A stretch of DNA of 64,000 bases from Microthyrium microscopicum (GCA_010405405.1 MU004230.1:1819744-1883743), one strand, 5' to 3'. Positions 1-12,288 are shown, counted from the stretch's first letter. The notes: generated from the sequence alone by a model not told the origin. A program made the numbers and translations.

Positions 1-95
1 TCACAGATACTGTCACTCCATTGCCATTATGTGTTCAAAATCAGTTGACCTTCACAAACCAGTTCCCTTGCCAACCTTGACGTACATGTCCAGAA

Positions 96-837
96 CTATG
101 GGTACCATAGAGGATCTGCATCATCGCGCCAACTATACTGTTTTCCATGAATAGCAATCTTTTCAGATCGATTCTTGCGGCACAGGCTACAACATTCTCG
201 ATTATCGTCTGGCATCGTTTCGACAGATGTCTTAGAGCACAACTGGTACTTTGTATCCTCCACACTGTCGTTGGTGTCTGCCATTTTGCGCTGCAGCTTT
301 TCCAATTCCCGTCCAGTCCAAACTTTCGGCGCTGACCATGTTGCATGGTCGGTCACCATAAATGTTGTAAGCCTCAACAAGATCTGGAATCCTTTGTTGA
401 TATCATCGTGTTCATCTGTGAGTTGTGTGGAACGGTTAATGAAGTGGTCGGCCCAGTACTTCTTCGTATACTTGGCTTGCTCCATATTAGTCGTTGCTAT
501 ATGAGTGCTTTTATTCTTACGTACCATAAGATAACGTCTCGCGAAGAGTATCGTACAAGTTATCGCGACCGACGTAGCCAATATCGATCAATTTGGCGTT
601 GGGCTCGTCATTGTCTTGATTGCAGGTGGCCAATAATTTGGCAGATGCACCTTTCCATTCCTTTATGAATTTTGTAAATAGTTCAGGTAGCGTATAGAAG
701 GGAGTGCAATAACATGGCGTAACAATGAGAGGAGCAGCTTCTGCCACGATCGTTTGAAGTTCAGAGGCCTCTTTTATTACCTCTGCGATAGAGGCTTGGA
801 TAGCGGATATGTCGTTCTTGACTTGCCGTGAGGCCAT
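96..837 (-). CDS. Unrecognised two-exon protein, 230 aa
   Basis: I do not recognise the family. Exon 1 (837-525) opens at an ATG and ends at a GTACGTAAG donor. The 49-nt intron has a CGACTAAT branch point and a CAAG acceptor, and exon 2 is 475-96. Phases match (1/2), giving an open frame of 230 codons. The N-terminal half is helical and rich in Ala, Glu and Ile (residues 1-40 could form a coiled coil). The C-terminal half has several cysteines, including a CCSLC motif, but no clear zinc-finger spacing. No signal peptide or membrane segment is evident. It could be a lineage-specific gene, or part of a longer gene whose further 3' exon I cannot define. Intron quality and phase support a real gene; the function is unknown. 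Confidence 0.5.
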
Positions 838-1711
838 TTCGGATTTTGTTTCCGCACTACAGCCTGAAGGTTTTTAGGTTAACAAAAGGATTACTGAACA
901 AGATGAGGACTGTAGTTTCCCGTGGGTTATTTTAAAAGACTTGCGGCGAGAAGTATCGTCCTAAGTATCACCTAAACTTCTTGTGCGTTTGATCAATCAA
1001 TCACTCTGGGCAATTTGGGTACCCGCCTAAGTAGATGTGTAAGTGGTGAAGCGTGTAAAGGTGAACTAGCTATTGCTTTGCTGGAGACAACACTAGCCGG
1101 CATCTGCCGTCGAATCAATGGCAAGTATAGCATCTCTTTTTGAAAAGAGATGGTGGGAGCCATCGGCGTTGATGGGAGTGCGCCGTTTATGTTGGCATGT
1201 CGTTGGCAGCGTGCTAGGATCAGCACTTTCCTAAGGAAATGCAATAATATATATCCGGAAGTGTTCTATTGAAGCCTGTAGCCCAATCGCGGCACCAGTG
1301 CGATTCTATCCCGTTCGTGCCAGCCTAGACCTAGTTTCGCCAAAAATGGTAGCCTGATTTTGCAGCTTTAGCAATATTCAACACTTATTCTTGCCCCTCT
1401 TCCAACCTGCTTCGATATAAGAGCGTAGCTCCTGGGAGCCAACGAGGCTGATAGGAGCGCGCCTTGATTTCGTTGGTGTGGCAGACCCAGGATCGAGAAA
1501 TTACAGCCTGATAGGTCAGCCTCGCAGCTTCCACAAGCGAATCACGCTCCTGCTCAATACAGTCAATGCATTTGATTGGGTTAAGGAAGGAGCGAACTCA
1601 CCCACTAGACCTAAAGAGGTCGAGCCTCTTCTTTACTCCATCTTTTGGTCTGCTGCGACGAGAAGCATTGCGACAACCAAGCACCATCATTCGCAGCCGT
1701 TCAAAGTCATT
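838..1711. other. Intergenic, no gene seen
   Basis: This stretch separates two divergently oriented unrecognised genes. Short open frames occur on both strands, but none has introns, motifs or conserved-looking composition. It presumably holds both promoters; no strong TATA element is visible. Confidence 0.4.
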
Positions 1712-2579
1712 ATGTCTCGTCCACAGAAGCCACGCGTAATTACTATGCGAGATATGCAGGTGGTATATCTCATTTTCGAACCAATTTTCAAGCCACACGC
1801 CTCTCTCAAAAACATACACACAGTCCGAGTAAAGGTTGAGGCAGCCCGCCAGTCCTTACCAGGCGCACGCGATCTAACCAATTTTTACGGGATCGATCTC
1901 CTTGTTCAAATACTTCTACGCCTGCTTACGGAAGGCCACTTTCATCAGTCCATCTTTCAAGCACAAGAGCTGATGCCCGCGGAAGCAGCTGTGCCGGTCA
2001 CCGTACACGAAAATATAGGTCAGCATAGCCACAAAGCTATCGTCGCTTGTAATATCTACTGACATTTTTGTAGTCCGAATAGTCGACAGCAATAAATACT
2101 GGCCTACCATCCAACAAATCATCATCACCAATCTCAACCGCCTCGCCCTGGAATGCTGTTTCGAATTCGGGAGAGAAGTCGTCCCGGATCATCTAGCAAT
2201 CAACGGGTTTTCATTCACAGGCTCCGGTAACCTTGAGGACTGGACGAGGTTTTTTATCAGTCTGTTCGATCACGGCCTCCTTGACAAAGGGCTCCTAGCC
2301 TGCAATATGGCCGACCCGCCAAGGAAACTTCAACCAGTGCTCGTCCTCGATGAGCTAATTCAGCTTACATCGCCGCAGCTTTCAATGCAGAAGATTTGCT
2401 TGGTCGTAGACATCGCTGCAGAGTTCATGGCAGTGATGCACGACATAGTTCGCTTTGGGCAAGTCCTGAAATTGAGAGACGAGTTGAGCCACCATATGAA
2501 GAAAGAGACGGCGCAGACTCGGGATGAGTGGGTAAGGCTTAGGAATGCCGTAATCAAAGTCTTTGAGCTGAAGGACTGA
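1712..2579 (+). CDS. Unrecognised two-exon protein, 270 aa
   Basis: The family is not recognised. Exon 1 is 1712-2018 and exon 2 is 2074-2579. The 55-nt intron has a CTACTGAC branch point and ends in TTTTTGTAG. The phase (1/2) is maintained, so the frame runs on into the strongly coding-like downstream block. The start chosen is the ATG beginning MSRPQKP, which has A at -3; the frame stays open further upstream but becomes low quality. The product looks like a soluble, all-helical globular protein rich in Leu, Ile and Val, with an acidic/basic C-terminal helix around residues 235-270. There is no signal peptide or membrane segment. It lies divergent to the unrecognised gene at the left edge. 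Its existence is moderately supported; its function is unknown. Confidence 0.5.
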
Positions 2580-3636
2580 CGAAGATGAATTGTATGATCA
2601 ATCGCATTTTTTGCAGAATAGAAGCGGGCTTCTGTCAATCAAGAAGGCTGCTGTCATATCTTAAAGGATTGAGCGTCTCCTCCTTTTTACGTGTTTCTGA
2701 TGGGAAAGCATGCATGATCAACGAAAGAATGAAGCCGTTACTAAACATAAAGTTGATCCACTTCGCGTGAAACCTTTAATTTGACATTGGAGTCTTCTAG
2801 GTCTGTTTGTCTTTCTTCTTCTTTCAAGGAGCAGAACCCTTTTGCCATCTCGCAGAGCTCACTACCATATTCCAACTCGATCAAGGATTTATTCTAGAAC
2901 AAGGAGGTGAGAGATGGAGCGCCTGCTCAATCTAATAGGTCTCAACGATTGCACAAAAGCGACAGATCGTTTGTTCCCTTTATCTAATGATTATACTATA
3001 ACACTGGGGATGTGCATGAGGTTTTGTGCAGCTTTCTTTGATCTTGTTCCGAATCTTATTATTTGCTATGACAACCAGAAGCTGAAAATCCATTCTCATC
3101 CGATCGTATCCAATACGAGCTGAGCACATATGTTATCAAAGCCAGAGATATCATATTCTGTATCATGAGTACGGATGGTCCTCGATCGCTTTCCTGCTGT
3201 TGCAAGTTGAGTAGCCTTCAGAAATAGAGAACTTGCCATATCCATCGTTACATCAATAAAAGGGTCAGTTCTACGACTCTCTATAGCAGATATTTCACTA
3301 AAGGTCTGTAAGGGTTTTCGGATATTGTGATTGACTGTCATTCATCACGCGCGTTTGTCGATTGATATGCAACCTTGTCCTTGACGAAGGCAAAAAGTCT
3401 ATGGTCTGAACATCAGCGAATGAGACAACCACAGAATCAAAATACACCAGGCGGGAAACAGAGCAGAGGTGTCAATGAATGCATTGTAGGTATATGGTCA
3501 ATCCAACGCCAAATATAAAATGCTAAACCCAGCGGTGATGCTTCTCCAACGCCAGGAAATGCATACAATTTCCCAAATCGCCGTGGCAATGGGTATACAA
3601 ACAAGAGTGACTGAGTCATTTTAGCATCGATGTGCC
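2580..3636. other. Intergenic, no gene seen
   Basis: This is the convergent space between an unrecognised plus-strand gene and the 3' end of HUL4. Small open frames of 60-90 codons are present on both strands but lack introns or recognisable motifs. It most likely consists of two 3' UTRs and spacer. Confidence 0.4.
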
Positions 3637-6600
3637 TCACTTGAGTCCAAATCCTTCACTTTCTACAACAGCATACCAGAACTTCCTGATAAATGACCGT
3701 CTTGAAGAGTAGTTCCATAGCTGTAGCATGTTGAAGCATGTACGGGCTTGTGGTAATCTATCATCCTCAGTGCCCAAGCATTGGATGCGAATTGTCAGAC
3801 TACCAGCAGCTGGTATTCGATCGCTACCAGTGATCCAGCGTAGGACTCGACGTTGATCATCAACTTCGGAAAGTTCCATGAGTTCCCAAAACCACTTGAC
3901 CACGGGGAAGCGAGTCTCGACTTCATCTCCTTTGGTGATGTCTTTGTCTGTGTCATCATCTTTCCAGTTTTCATAAACAGCTGTGCCGCGGAGGATGTTG
4001 AAGTCGAGTTCACCAGAGCCTCTAATGAGCAATTCAATCTCCTCGCCGCGAAACAGGGATAGTGCATTGCCGCCACAAACATTGAAAAAGCCTCGAGCAA
4101 AAGGCTCAAACTGGCGTCGGACGGCTTTGTCTAGCAGGTAATCGACGTACAAGTCGACATACTCCTCCCTATTCTTCTTATTGACCACCCGGTTCTCTCC
4201 GCCGGGTCCAAGAGAAACCTGCTGTATTTTGCCGTAGTTGACTGTGTCAATTTGAAAATAGGCCCCGATATCCTCCGCAACATTGCCGTCATAGTCTAGA
4301 ATCTGTTGCAGATTTCGTGCGAGAGCAGGATCGTATTGGGCTAAATCCCCAATGTCTGGTCGCCAGGTTGGCCGCCAACCCTGATGAATTTCTGCGCCCA
4401 TGCCTTGTGGTGCTGCAGCAGCAAGTTTGCGGAAAAGGAATGGTGGAAATGGAACATCCAAGATTGTAAAGTTGTATATGGCGAGGCCAAGAACAGCTCC
4501 AACTAGCTGATACTGTTCAGACGATTCTAAAGAGCTAGGATTGAAGTAGCAAAAATTTGTTTCTTCATTGTAAAGAAAGAGGCCTAGCAAGAACGTGTTA
4601 GTTGGACCAAGAAACGATATATCAAAACTTACCAACATCCGGATCGAGCAGTTCCTTGACCAAGAGAAGGAACCACTCTTTCCGCAAACCGCCGGCATCA
4701 ATTCCATCTTCTCCCTCGAAATGGACTTTTAATGCTTTCTTGGCTTCTTCTTCAGAGGAACTAATTGCTTCAGATATTCGCTGTAGGCTGTCTTCGATGA
4801 TGCATTTCCGACGAATGTTGAGATGAAAGTACTTGTCCGCACTGGTATTCCGAAGAATAGAATCGAAAAACTCCTGCCTAGCCTTGCTAGCCATCTTCTT
4901 CCGGGCATCGAATTCGAGGATCTGGATCTTGGTTCCAAGAGTAAGAAGAAAGGGATATTGGCTCAAATGAAGGCCTTCCTCTTTCTTTTCCCATTCATCA
5001 AAGTCCCTTCGGGGGTTGAATCTCTCCTCAGAGTCAAGTTGAGAGTTGTAAAAGTGCTCGGTTGATATGAGTTGTTTGACACTGGGTCGTCGTTTTGTTG
5101 ATGATGGACCGTTACTGTATGGCTTGCTTGATATGGACTTCGCGTGAAAATGGTCATTTGCTCGGACAAAAAGCTGGAGAACTTTGCAAGCGGCTCGCAG
5201 TTGCCAATCTTGAGACCGAGAGGCTTTTGTAGGAACAAATTCTGTTTGTAGCATATCGTTAAACATTTGAGACGTCGGAATGCCGTTGTAGTTCGCAGAC
5301 TTTTTGTCTTTTCGATGTTCTCTTGTGCTGTTGTATCGTAGGGAGACCCTCTCATTAATGAACTCGAGAATCATGTCTGCATGTTTCCGGAACAGGTCTT
5401 CAGGATAGCGAGATAGCCATCCGGTTATGTAAGTGTGACATTCCAAAGGTAAATTCGCGATTGACCCAAGGATTAGTGACAGCACCCTTGATCGTTTAGA
5501 AGGGTTCCAGAGTGCCTTGGACCCGTTTCGAGGAGGAGAATTTTGTTGTCTTGACTTCCCAGGAGAATTGTTTGAGTTGGGCAGAGTGGCGCTTCGAGTT
5601 CTTCGTGATCCTCTTACTGGGTAATCATTTGGACTGAGCAGAAGAGGGTTGGCCATCAAAATGAGTAAGTAGCGGATGTCTTCCGTTTCTTCTGGTGGTT
5701 CTTGAGGGGACACTAGTACTTGCTCGGCTAAATCGAGAACGGTACTTCGAATGTGAAATCGTAAATCTTCTATGATTTGTGCATGACGGCTTGCTTGGTC
5801 CTTTTCGAATTTTCCAGCATCGGATTTAGTATTTTTTAGTTCTGTCGGCTCGTTTGATTTTGAACCACTGTTTAATATCACATCATACCACTTCTGAAGT
5901 AACCTCCAATCGATATGGGGCGATCCCTGACTGACATATTTTGGGCCATTTGTGTCCCCAGTTGACTGTTTCTTTGATGGGGACGAACGTTCCGTGACCT
6001 GGATTTTGTTAGTACATAGCCATCGCGGTAGGTTGTGAGGACAGGATTTGAAAGACAACATTTTTCAATCGAGCTATCAAATGTCCTGGCAGCCACAGCT
6101 GATTTGAAATTTCGAAGGTCGTCATGGAAATGTGCTCTGATATGGGGGGAACTCTTACCAATGATGTTGCAACGTCATAGACATCTCCGATCATTAGATC
6201 TTTATGGTCCATTTGCGATATTTTGGGAGGAGGAGTAGTACTTCGGATTTCCTGAGAGACCTTGGAAACATGCCGCGCGGGATGCTCATTGGCTGATCTG
6301 CCATTGTGATGTCGCCGTATTGTACTGAACGAGCCATTTAGGTTGTTCCGGCGGAAGTTCTCCATCAAATAATCAAACAAGGGGCGAAATGATTCACGTA
6401 ATGGATCAGGGCGAGCCCGTCTGGATTGGATATGATCATTAGCCTTGGGGCTTGGTGTACTCGTATTCATACTCCAAGCTGGTGGTAATGGGGGAAGGTT
6501 AGTCGTAAGCCTTGCAGGACTAGGCAAAGGGCTCGAATCTCCTCTCCTGGGTGGATTCAGACCATTCAAAGCGAGTGGCCCGGGTGAATTTCTACGATTG

Positions 6601-7340
6601 CTTCGTTTTGCCTGTCCATTTGGTGGTGTTCCCTGAAAAATGACAGAGGGTCTGGAGGTATCCGGGGCGCTTCCACGACGCTGGTTAAGCTGCAGAGGTC
6701 CTTTTGGAGGTGGAATAAGCATGGATTGACGAGCTATTATATCAAGATTTGCGCGTCCTGGCGCGAGTCTGTTTGTGTTTGGTCCAACTGCTATGCTCTC
6801 AGATTTGCGCTCATCCATTCGTTTTAGACCGTCAGTGATTGAATGATCCAAGACATCTTGTGCGCGACTAATAGACAATGGTCGTAGATTCCTTTCATGG
6901 TCGGATCGCTGAGTTGGTGTTTTGAGATTGTTTATAGTCGAACATTGGTCGCATCGCCATGTTGAAGTTGAACCGGTCTGAAATGCCTTTGAACAAGTTC
7001 GACATTTGCCTTTTATAAGCGGTCTACTGGGTTCTGGTACTATTTCCGTTTCTGTCGGGCTATGAGAGTACTCGACAACTGGAAAGCCATAGTCGTCCGT
7101 CTCACTAAAGACATTATCTCCGAACGCCGTGGTCCTTCTCTTCGCGGTGGTAAAGTAGGAATCAGATGTGGTGCGATCTATAACTGGAGGAGTTGGAAGG
7201 TGAGACGCCGGTTGGCTATTCTCATGCCTTCGCTTGTCGCTAGACGATCTCCCACGCGTTTTCTTGGTTGCGCCATCTTGGGCGGTATTGGCCTTGGATC
7301 CACCAGACGAAAGGAGCTTCCCCAAAGCTAGAGACGGCAT
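3637..7340 (-). CDS. HUL4: HECT-type E3 ubiquitin ligase, Hul4 family
   Basis: This HECT ligase takes ubiquitin from an E2 onto its own cysteine and passes it to substrates. Exons are 7340-6159, 5998-4633 and 4583-3637, giving 1164 aa. Intron 1 (160 nt) ends in a perfect TACTAAC branch plus CAG; intron 2 is 49 nt. The first ~400 residues are Ser/Pro/Arg-rich and disordered, apart from a zinc ribbon with Cys113, Cys116, Cys130 and Cys133. The HECT domain fills the last ~380 residues. The catalytic cysteine is Cys1132, in ARTCFNML, 32 residues from the C terminus, as usual in the family. Yeast Hul4 is about 890 aa; the extra length here is the disordered N-terminal part. Yeast Hul4 has been linked to protein quality control. 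Family assignment is firm; the specific function is by homology. Confidence 0.92.
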
Positions 7341-9250
7341 CTGGTCACACGCGTATCACCATATTATGAGCTGTCGTATAGCGGGGGTTAAGACGGGTAT
7401 GCTTGGCGACGGATGTAAGGGTAGTATGAATTGTATGGCTGCGTGGTATGAATGCACTGTAGGTTGCCGTGAAGCTGATGGATGTGGCATAGGCTGGCAG
7501 CGTCAAAGGGATGGCAGAGTGACAGGCTGGATGAAGAGGGTGAGAGATGACGTGGTGAATGCCAATGTCTAAAAGTCGCGGAGAAGCAGCCGTCTTAGGT
7601 CTAAGAGCACTTGAAACGAGCGGTAGCGAACTGTGAGATTGGCAGGAGAGCGACGACAGAAGGGGGAACTGGAGAAGATTGAGGTTCAGGAGAGAACAAA
7701 GCACCATCAATCAGAGGCTGAAGCAGCAGCGAGGGACTAGAGAAGTATGGAGTACTAGAGTAGCAGAAAGGTAATGGACAGAAAAGAATAGAAAAGAGAA
7801 AATTACAAAATAGACGGGATCGAGATCAGGCTCAGGCTGCGGAGACTGAGAGGAGAGGGAGAGGGGGAAATAAAGGAATGGGCTTGATGCCCTCGTAACC
7901 AACCGCTGCTGATTATTTGAGAAGTGACAGCTCGCGAGACGTCAAAGGCTTGTTTCCAAGCACCATCTCCAACGCCTCTTTTTTCCCCGTTGGCATATCG
8001 CCCTGCCTCTTTACCGTAACAGGTCAAAGTTAGGTAAAACAATCATACAGTCTAATTTCGTTATGCTTTTGACTACTTTGCTAGCCTAATGGTCTTTCAA
8101 TTGGCCCAAGGCGCGATCTGATCGCGATACCTACGCGAGTTCCAAGGCGAAATCTAACTGCATAAAGTTATGATATATCCCTAGTACTACCAATAGAGTA
8201 CTCCAAAATCTCCCCTGACCTGATTCCATTTCCATCTTGTCCCTAAACATCTGATATGATCTACGCTTAGGCTAATAGCAAGGCCTGCAGCCCTATCTTC
8301 AGGGCAGCTCCCATTATGCCGGTAGTGGTACAAGTATATCTTGCTTGTGAATTTCTTAATCCATATGCTCACCTTTAGGCTCTGATTTGTACTTTTTACT
8401 AAACCGTGGCTGTTCGTATTAGATTTTGATCATGACACTAAACATTACACAGATACCATCCCTGGCTGTTCACCTGTACGACCAATGTTCTGTCCCAAAT
8501 GCTTGTGAGAGGAAGCAACTTCTCCTTTTATTAATAGAATAAGCATAACCGATGCCTGTTCACCTTTCCCAATTCCGCGGTCCATGGATACAAAGGCCTC
8601 GAACCAGCCCAGGGTCTTGGTGATCCAAGTCTGGGGTTAGCCAGCGATAAAATCAGCCTCTTTTCCAGCCAAAATATGTTCCCCAGACATGGTGGCGGTT
8701 GGGCGTCCTTTAATCCTTTATTCTCTTTATAGCAATCGCTCCGATAACACACTTAATTGTACAAACTCTACTAACTTAAAGGTATATTCTAGTAACTAGC
8801 GCGCTATGGTGTGCGTCATGACCTTTTGCTCAACCATCATGGCCCGTTATCAGCAACTCCAGACTTGGCCCAATTCCAGTACGCGATGTCTCCTAAATCC
8901 AAGTAACACTTGATCATGATCTGTTACTGAGTACGTTGTTCTACTTCACATATTCGGACACAAAATGATAGAATAACGCTTTCTGACGATACCTTGGTAT
9001 TGGTCTGATTTCCATTGTAGAAATTAGCAAAATTATTTGCATTATGAAAGCCTGCTCCATAATATGTGAGCAATTTTGCTTCGGAGGATCGTAGGAACGG
9101 TCTGTTGCAAAAAACAAAAATCTGTTGTCGGTCGATGGTTGTGTGTGATATACACTCATTTTGCACCATTTTCTAACAATTCATGTTTGGATTTCATCAT
9201 TTAGATCTTGTGCAAAGATCTAGCAGAGCTTGTCCCGATCGGGAACAATC
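7341..9250. other. Intergenic, 5' side of HUL4
   Basis: About 1.9 kb with no supported gene. The first ~700 bases next to HUL4 are purine-rich on the plus strand (pyrimidine-rich on the HUL4 strand), as is common in fungal promoters and leaders. Open frames here are Ser/Leu/Pro-rich artefacts of that skew. The part from about 8050 to 9250 is unremarkable AT-leaning spacer. Confidence 0.4.
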
Positions 9251-9349
9251 TCCGGTATAGTCCAGAGGTTAGGATACCTGTCTTTCATTAGTGCGCCAGT
9301 CGCCTACCGTTAGAACACAGTAGACCCGGGTTCGATTCCCGGTACCGGA
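9251..9349 (+). tRNA. tRNA-Glu (anticodon TTC) with ~28-nt intron
   Basis: The acceptor stem pairs TCCGGTA with TACCGGA at the two ends. A D-arm (GTCC/GGAT, loop with GGTT) and a perfect T-arm (CCGGG, TTCGATT, CCCGG), which contains the B box, are clear. The anticodon loop reads C-T-T-T-C-A, giving anticodon TTC (Glu). About 28 nt then interrupt the loop at the canonical position 37/38 before the 3' half of the anticodon stem (ACAG). One base pair at the base of the anticodon stem is C-T. The mature tRNA would be about 71 nt. A nine-T tract follows 25 nt downstream. Confidence 0.9.
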
Positions 9350-9373
9350 AAACGGTAATTTACTACTTGTAGA

Positions 9374-9382
9374 TTTTTTTTT
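9374..9382 (+). terminator. RNA polymerase III terminator of tRNA-Glu
   Basis: A run of nine T on the coding strand, 25 nt after the tRNA 3' end, which is the standard Pol III stop signal. Confidence 0.75.
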
Positions 9383-9973
9383 GCTTCTGCAGGCTTCAAG
9401 TTCAAGTCTCCGCATCGTCAAAAATGTATCTCCCAGCTCAGTTGCTAAAAAGTCATAATTATTGATTGGGTTTTCACTAATATGAACCTGATTCTTTTTT
9501 GTCCATCATTTTACCATAGACTGGGCTAGAAGGAGGAGCAGAAGTATGATAGATAATATCGTCCTTGTATTTTGATGCTTCGTACTTCCTTTTACTTCCA
9601 AGAGATCTTGGGGTACCAATTGTTTTGTCCCGTGAGAGCCAATGTACTGGATCAAATGAACGGCTCAATTCTGATGAGAGTCTCGGACATATCACTCGAA
9701 AGGAGGCATATATTGGCATTTTATCCCATCAAAGTCATGGCAGCAGGCAAAGAAAAAAAAGTCAGCCTTATCCTCTCCACATCAAGCAAGCCAATCAGAT
9801 GAGTGGAGCTACGCCACATCATCATTGTTTGCATTATCATTCTATTGTCGATATCAGTACCACGGTTTTGCCATGAACAACTTTTCAAGTCGTGATATAT
9901 TCTAAATGTGCACTCCTCCGCTTCTCAGTAATGAAACTATTCCTGACATACTGATGCTGTTTTTCCTAACGCC
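9383..9973. other. Intergenic, upstream of lipase
   Basis: Spacer and promoter between tRNA-Glu and the lipase gene. Open frames at 9565-9876 have no splice signals or motifs. No TATA box stands out near the lipase start. Confidence 0.4.
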
Positions 9974-12085
9974 ATGCCACTCGAAAATCAGTCTCGGTCA
10001 CAATCTGCCATTGAATTTGCCCAGCAGGCGGAAGCACTAGGACAGTATAAGCTGGATGAAGAAAATGACCAGACCGTTTCGACGCAAGCAGTGGAAGCCA
10101 AATTCATAACAGCTCAAGATCCGGTTATCATCACTGCAGATGGTGGCAGACTACCCTCCGTTCCTCTCGCGGAGGCATTGAAACTCAACAGGTTACGCGA
10201 CAAGCTAGAAGGACGAGACCCTCAAACCCAAGGAGGGATCAATTATCCGACACGAAAGGCTAAAGATGGCACAATCCATGGAGTTGTGCCTCCGAGTAAT
10301 CCAAAACTACGACAGTCCACTGATGCAGATGCTCCACTCAGAAGAGCAGTGGCATCGGCCAAAACAAATCCACTCTTTCCGCCTTTACCAATGTATGGTC
10401 CCCCGAGGCTGATGCATCATGTGCAGTATAGGCTATTTCGACTCTCTTCCGCAATTCTCTCTTTTCTCTTTCTGCTGGTCATCATTCTCGGAGCAATCTT
10501 TACAAGTGCTCCGATTGCATGTCGCCGTGTCTGGCGAGAATTGACAAGGAAAGATCCGTACAAGGATCGAATTTTTTACGACAGAGAGCAGGAACAAGCG
10601 GCTGTTCGGAGTGAGAAAGAGAAAGCCTGGATCAGGAGGAGGGAAGCAACCCAGAGCACTTCACCGAAGAGTAGTGAGACGTTGGAAAAGGGGTATTCCT
10701 CGCGCTCCTCAACTCCCAGTAGCGAAGAATTTATACCTACAGAAGGAGGGCCAGATCGTTTAGTATGCGACATCCGCTATTATGCCCGACGAGTTGGTCT
10801 TGATTGCGAAATCTACCAGGTTGAAACCGAAGACGGCTTTGTATTAGAATTATTCCACTTATACAACCCACTGACAACAAAACCACGACCAAGTTCAGAG
10901 CGAGAAGCACTATCACCAGATGTTTTTACAGATAAGACCGCGGCGAACATCCAGGATCTGAAGGATAGGCAATATCCAGTCCTCTTAATCCACGGTCTTC
11001 TCCAATCAGCCGGCGCCTATTGTTGCTCTGACGAGACCTCCCTAGCCTTCTATCTCGCCAAATCCGGCCTCGACGTCTGGCTCGGCAACAACCGCTGCGG
11101 CTTCCACCCAAAGCATACCCTCCTCTCACCCAACGATCCACGGATGTGGGCATGGAACATCAGACAAATGGGCGTCCTCGACCTGCCCGCTCTAATCTCT
11201 CGCGTCCTGCACGAAACACGCTTCCCACGCCTCGCTCTCGTCGCACATTCCCAAGGAACCACACAAACTCTCGTCGCACTCGCCAAAGAGCAACGACCAG
11301 ATCTAGGACCCCGCATCAGTCTGGTATGCCTGCTTGCGCCAGCGGCATATGCTGGTCCGCTGATTGGCAAGATGTACTTCAAATTCATGCGGATCATTTC
11401 GCCAGGCATGTTCCGCGCACTGTTTGGCATACATGCTTTCATTCCGTTCATGATGAGCATGCACTCCATACTGCCAGGCCAGATATACGGCTTCATGGGA
11501 TATCGCGTTTTCAGCTTCCTGTTCAACTGGACGGATGCGCGCTGGGATCGGGGATTACGAGATCGATTCTTCCAGTTCTCGCCAGTATACGTTAGTGCAG
11601 AAAGTATGCGCTGGTGGCTCGGCCGAGAGTGCTTTGCGACGCAAAAGTGCATTTTAGCGACACGCGAGGAGGGCCGGATTGAAGATGCTGAAGACGAACA
11701 GCTGGGGCGTGGAGAATGTGCTCTAGATGATTCTCCAGAGGCGGTGGAGGAACGCAGAAATTATGCCTGGTATGATAATCGAGTGCCGCCTATGGCCATT
11801 TGGGTCGGTGGATCGGATCATTTGGTGGATGGGAGGCGTCTACTGCGGAGATTCGAGCGCGGGCGGGAGCCTTATGTGAATGTTGTTCACAGTAAGATTA
11901 TACCGGAGTATGAGCACTTGGATGTGCTGTGGGCGATGGATGCTATCGATCAGGTTGGTAAGGAGGTTTTGGAAAATATCTGGAAAACCATACCGGCAGA
12001 TGTGAAGGAGGTTTGCAGGATACCCAAAGGCTGCGAGCGACACAAATCTGCTGCAGGAGGTGCGGACGAGCGTGATGATTTATGA
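9974..12085 (+). CDS. Membrane-anchored acid lipase / steryl ester hydrolase
   Basis: An intronless gene for 703 aa. It resembles the acid-lipase family that includes yeast Tgl1, Yeh1 and Yeh2, which hydrolyse steryl esters to free sterol and fatty acid. Residues 1-150 are polar and probably disordered. One hydrophobic helix lies at about 156-180, anchoring the protein in a membrane (lipid droplet/ER or plasma membrane, by analogy). An acid-lipase N-terminal motif around residue 285 (EDGFVLELFHL) precedes an alpha/beta-hydrolase domain with an HG oxyanion loop (LLIHGLLQS). The nucleophile is Ser426 in AHSQG. Likely triad partners are Asp615 (GGSDHLV) and His648 (YEHLDVLW). It is convergent with PEX6, about 200 bp from that gene's stop. 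The enzyme class is firm; the exact substrate (steryl ester or triacylglycerol) is inferred. Confidence 0.85.
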   Translation: MPLENQSRSQSAIEFAQQAEALGQYKLDEENDQTVSTQAVEAKFITAQDPVIITADGGRLPSVPLAEALKLNRLRDKLEGRDPQTQGGINYPTRKAKDGTIHGVVPPSNPKLRQSTDADAPLRRAVASAKTNPLFPPLPMYGPPRLMHHVQYRLFRLSSAILSFLFLLVIILGAIFTSAPIACRRVWRELTRKDPYKDRIFYDREQEQAAVRSEKEKAWIRRREATQSTSPKSSETLEKGYSSRSSTPSSEEFIPTEGGPDRLVCDIRYYARRVGLDCEIYQVETEDGFVLELFHLYNPLTTKPRPSSEREALSPDVFTDKTAANIQDLKDRQYPVLLIHGLLQSAGAYCCSDETSLAFYLAKSGLDVWLGNNRCGFHPKHTLLSPNDPRMWAWNIRQMGVLDLPALISRVLHETRFPRLALVAHSQGTTQTLVALAKEQRPDLGPRISLVCLLAPAAYAGPLIGKMYFKFMRIISPGMFRALFGIHAFIPFMMSMHSILPGQIYGFMGYRVFSFLFNWTDARWDRGLRDRFFQFSPVYVSAESMRWWLGRECFATQKCILATREEGRIEDAEDEQLGRGECALDDSPEAVEERRNYAWYDNRVPPMAIWVGGSDHLVDGRRLLRRFERGREPYVNVVHSKIIPEYEHLDVLWAMDAIDQVGKEVLENIWKTIPADVKEVCRIPKGCERHKSAAGGADERDDL

Positions 12086-12288
12086 GAGTTATGGTGCACA
12101 AGATGTGGCTAATGAGCACATGATGAATGAAAAATGATAGAGTTTTAGACGATAGACAGCGCATGATAGATCGAAAACATTGGTACAACAGACCATGATT
12201 AATAACCTATTTCATGTGTCAACCGACCATACTAATCCTATGCTGTGTCGTGGAAGACAGTAAATACATAATTTCACTTTCCTCATCG

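Noticed and set aside
7345-8042. Three minus-strand frames upstream of HUL4
   Set aside because: Ser/Leu/Pro-rich translations of a pyrimidine-skewed leader; no introns or motifs.
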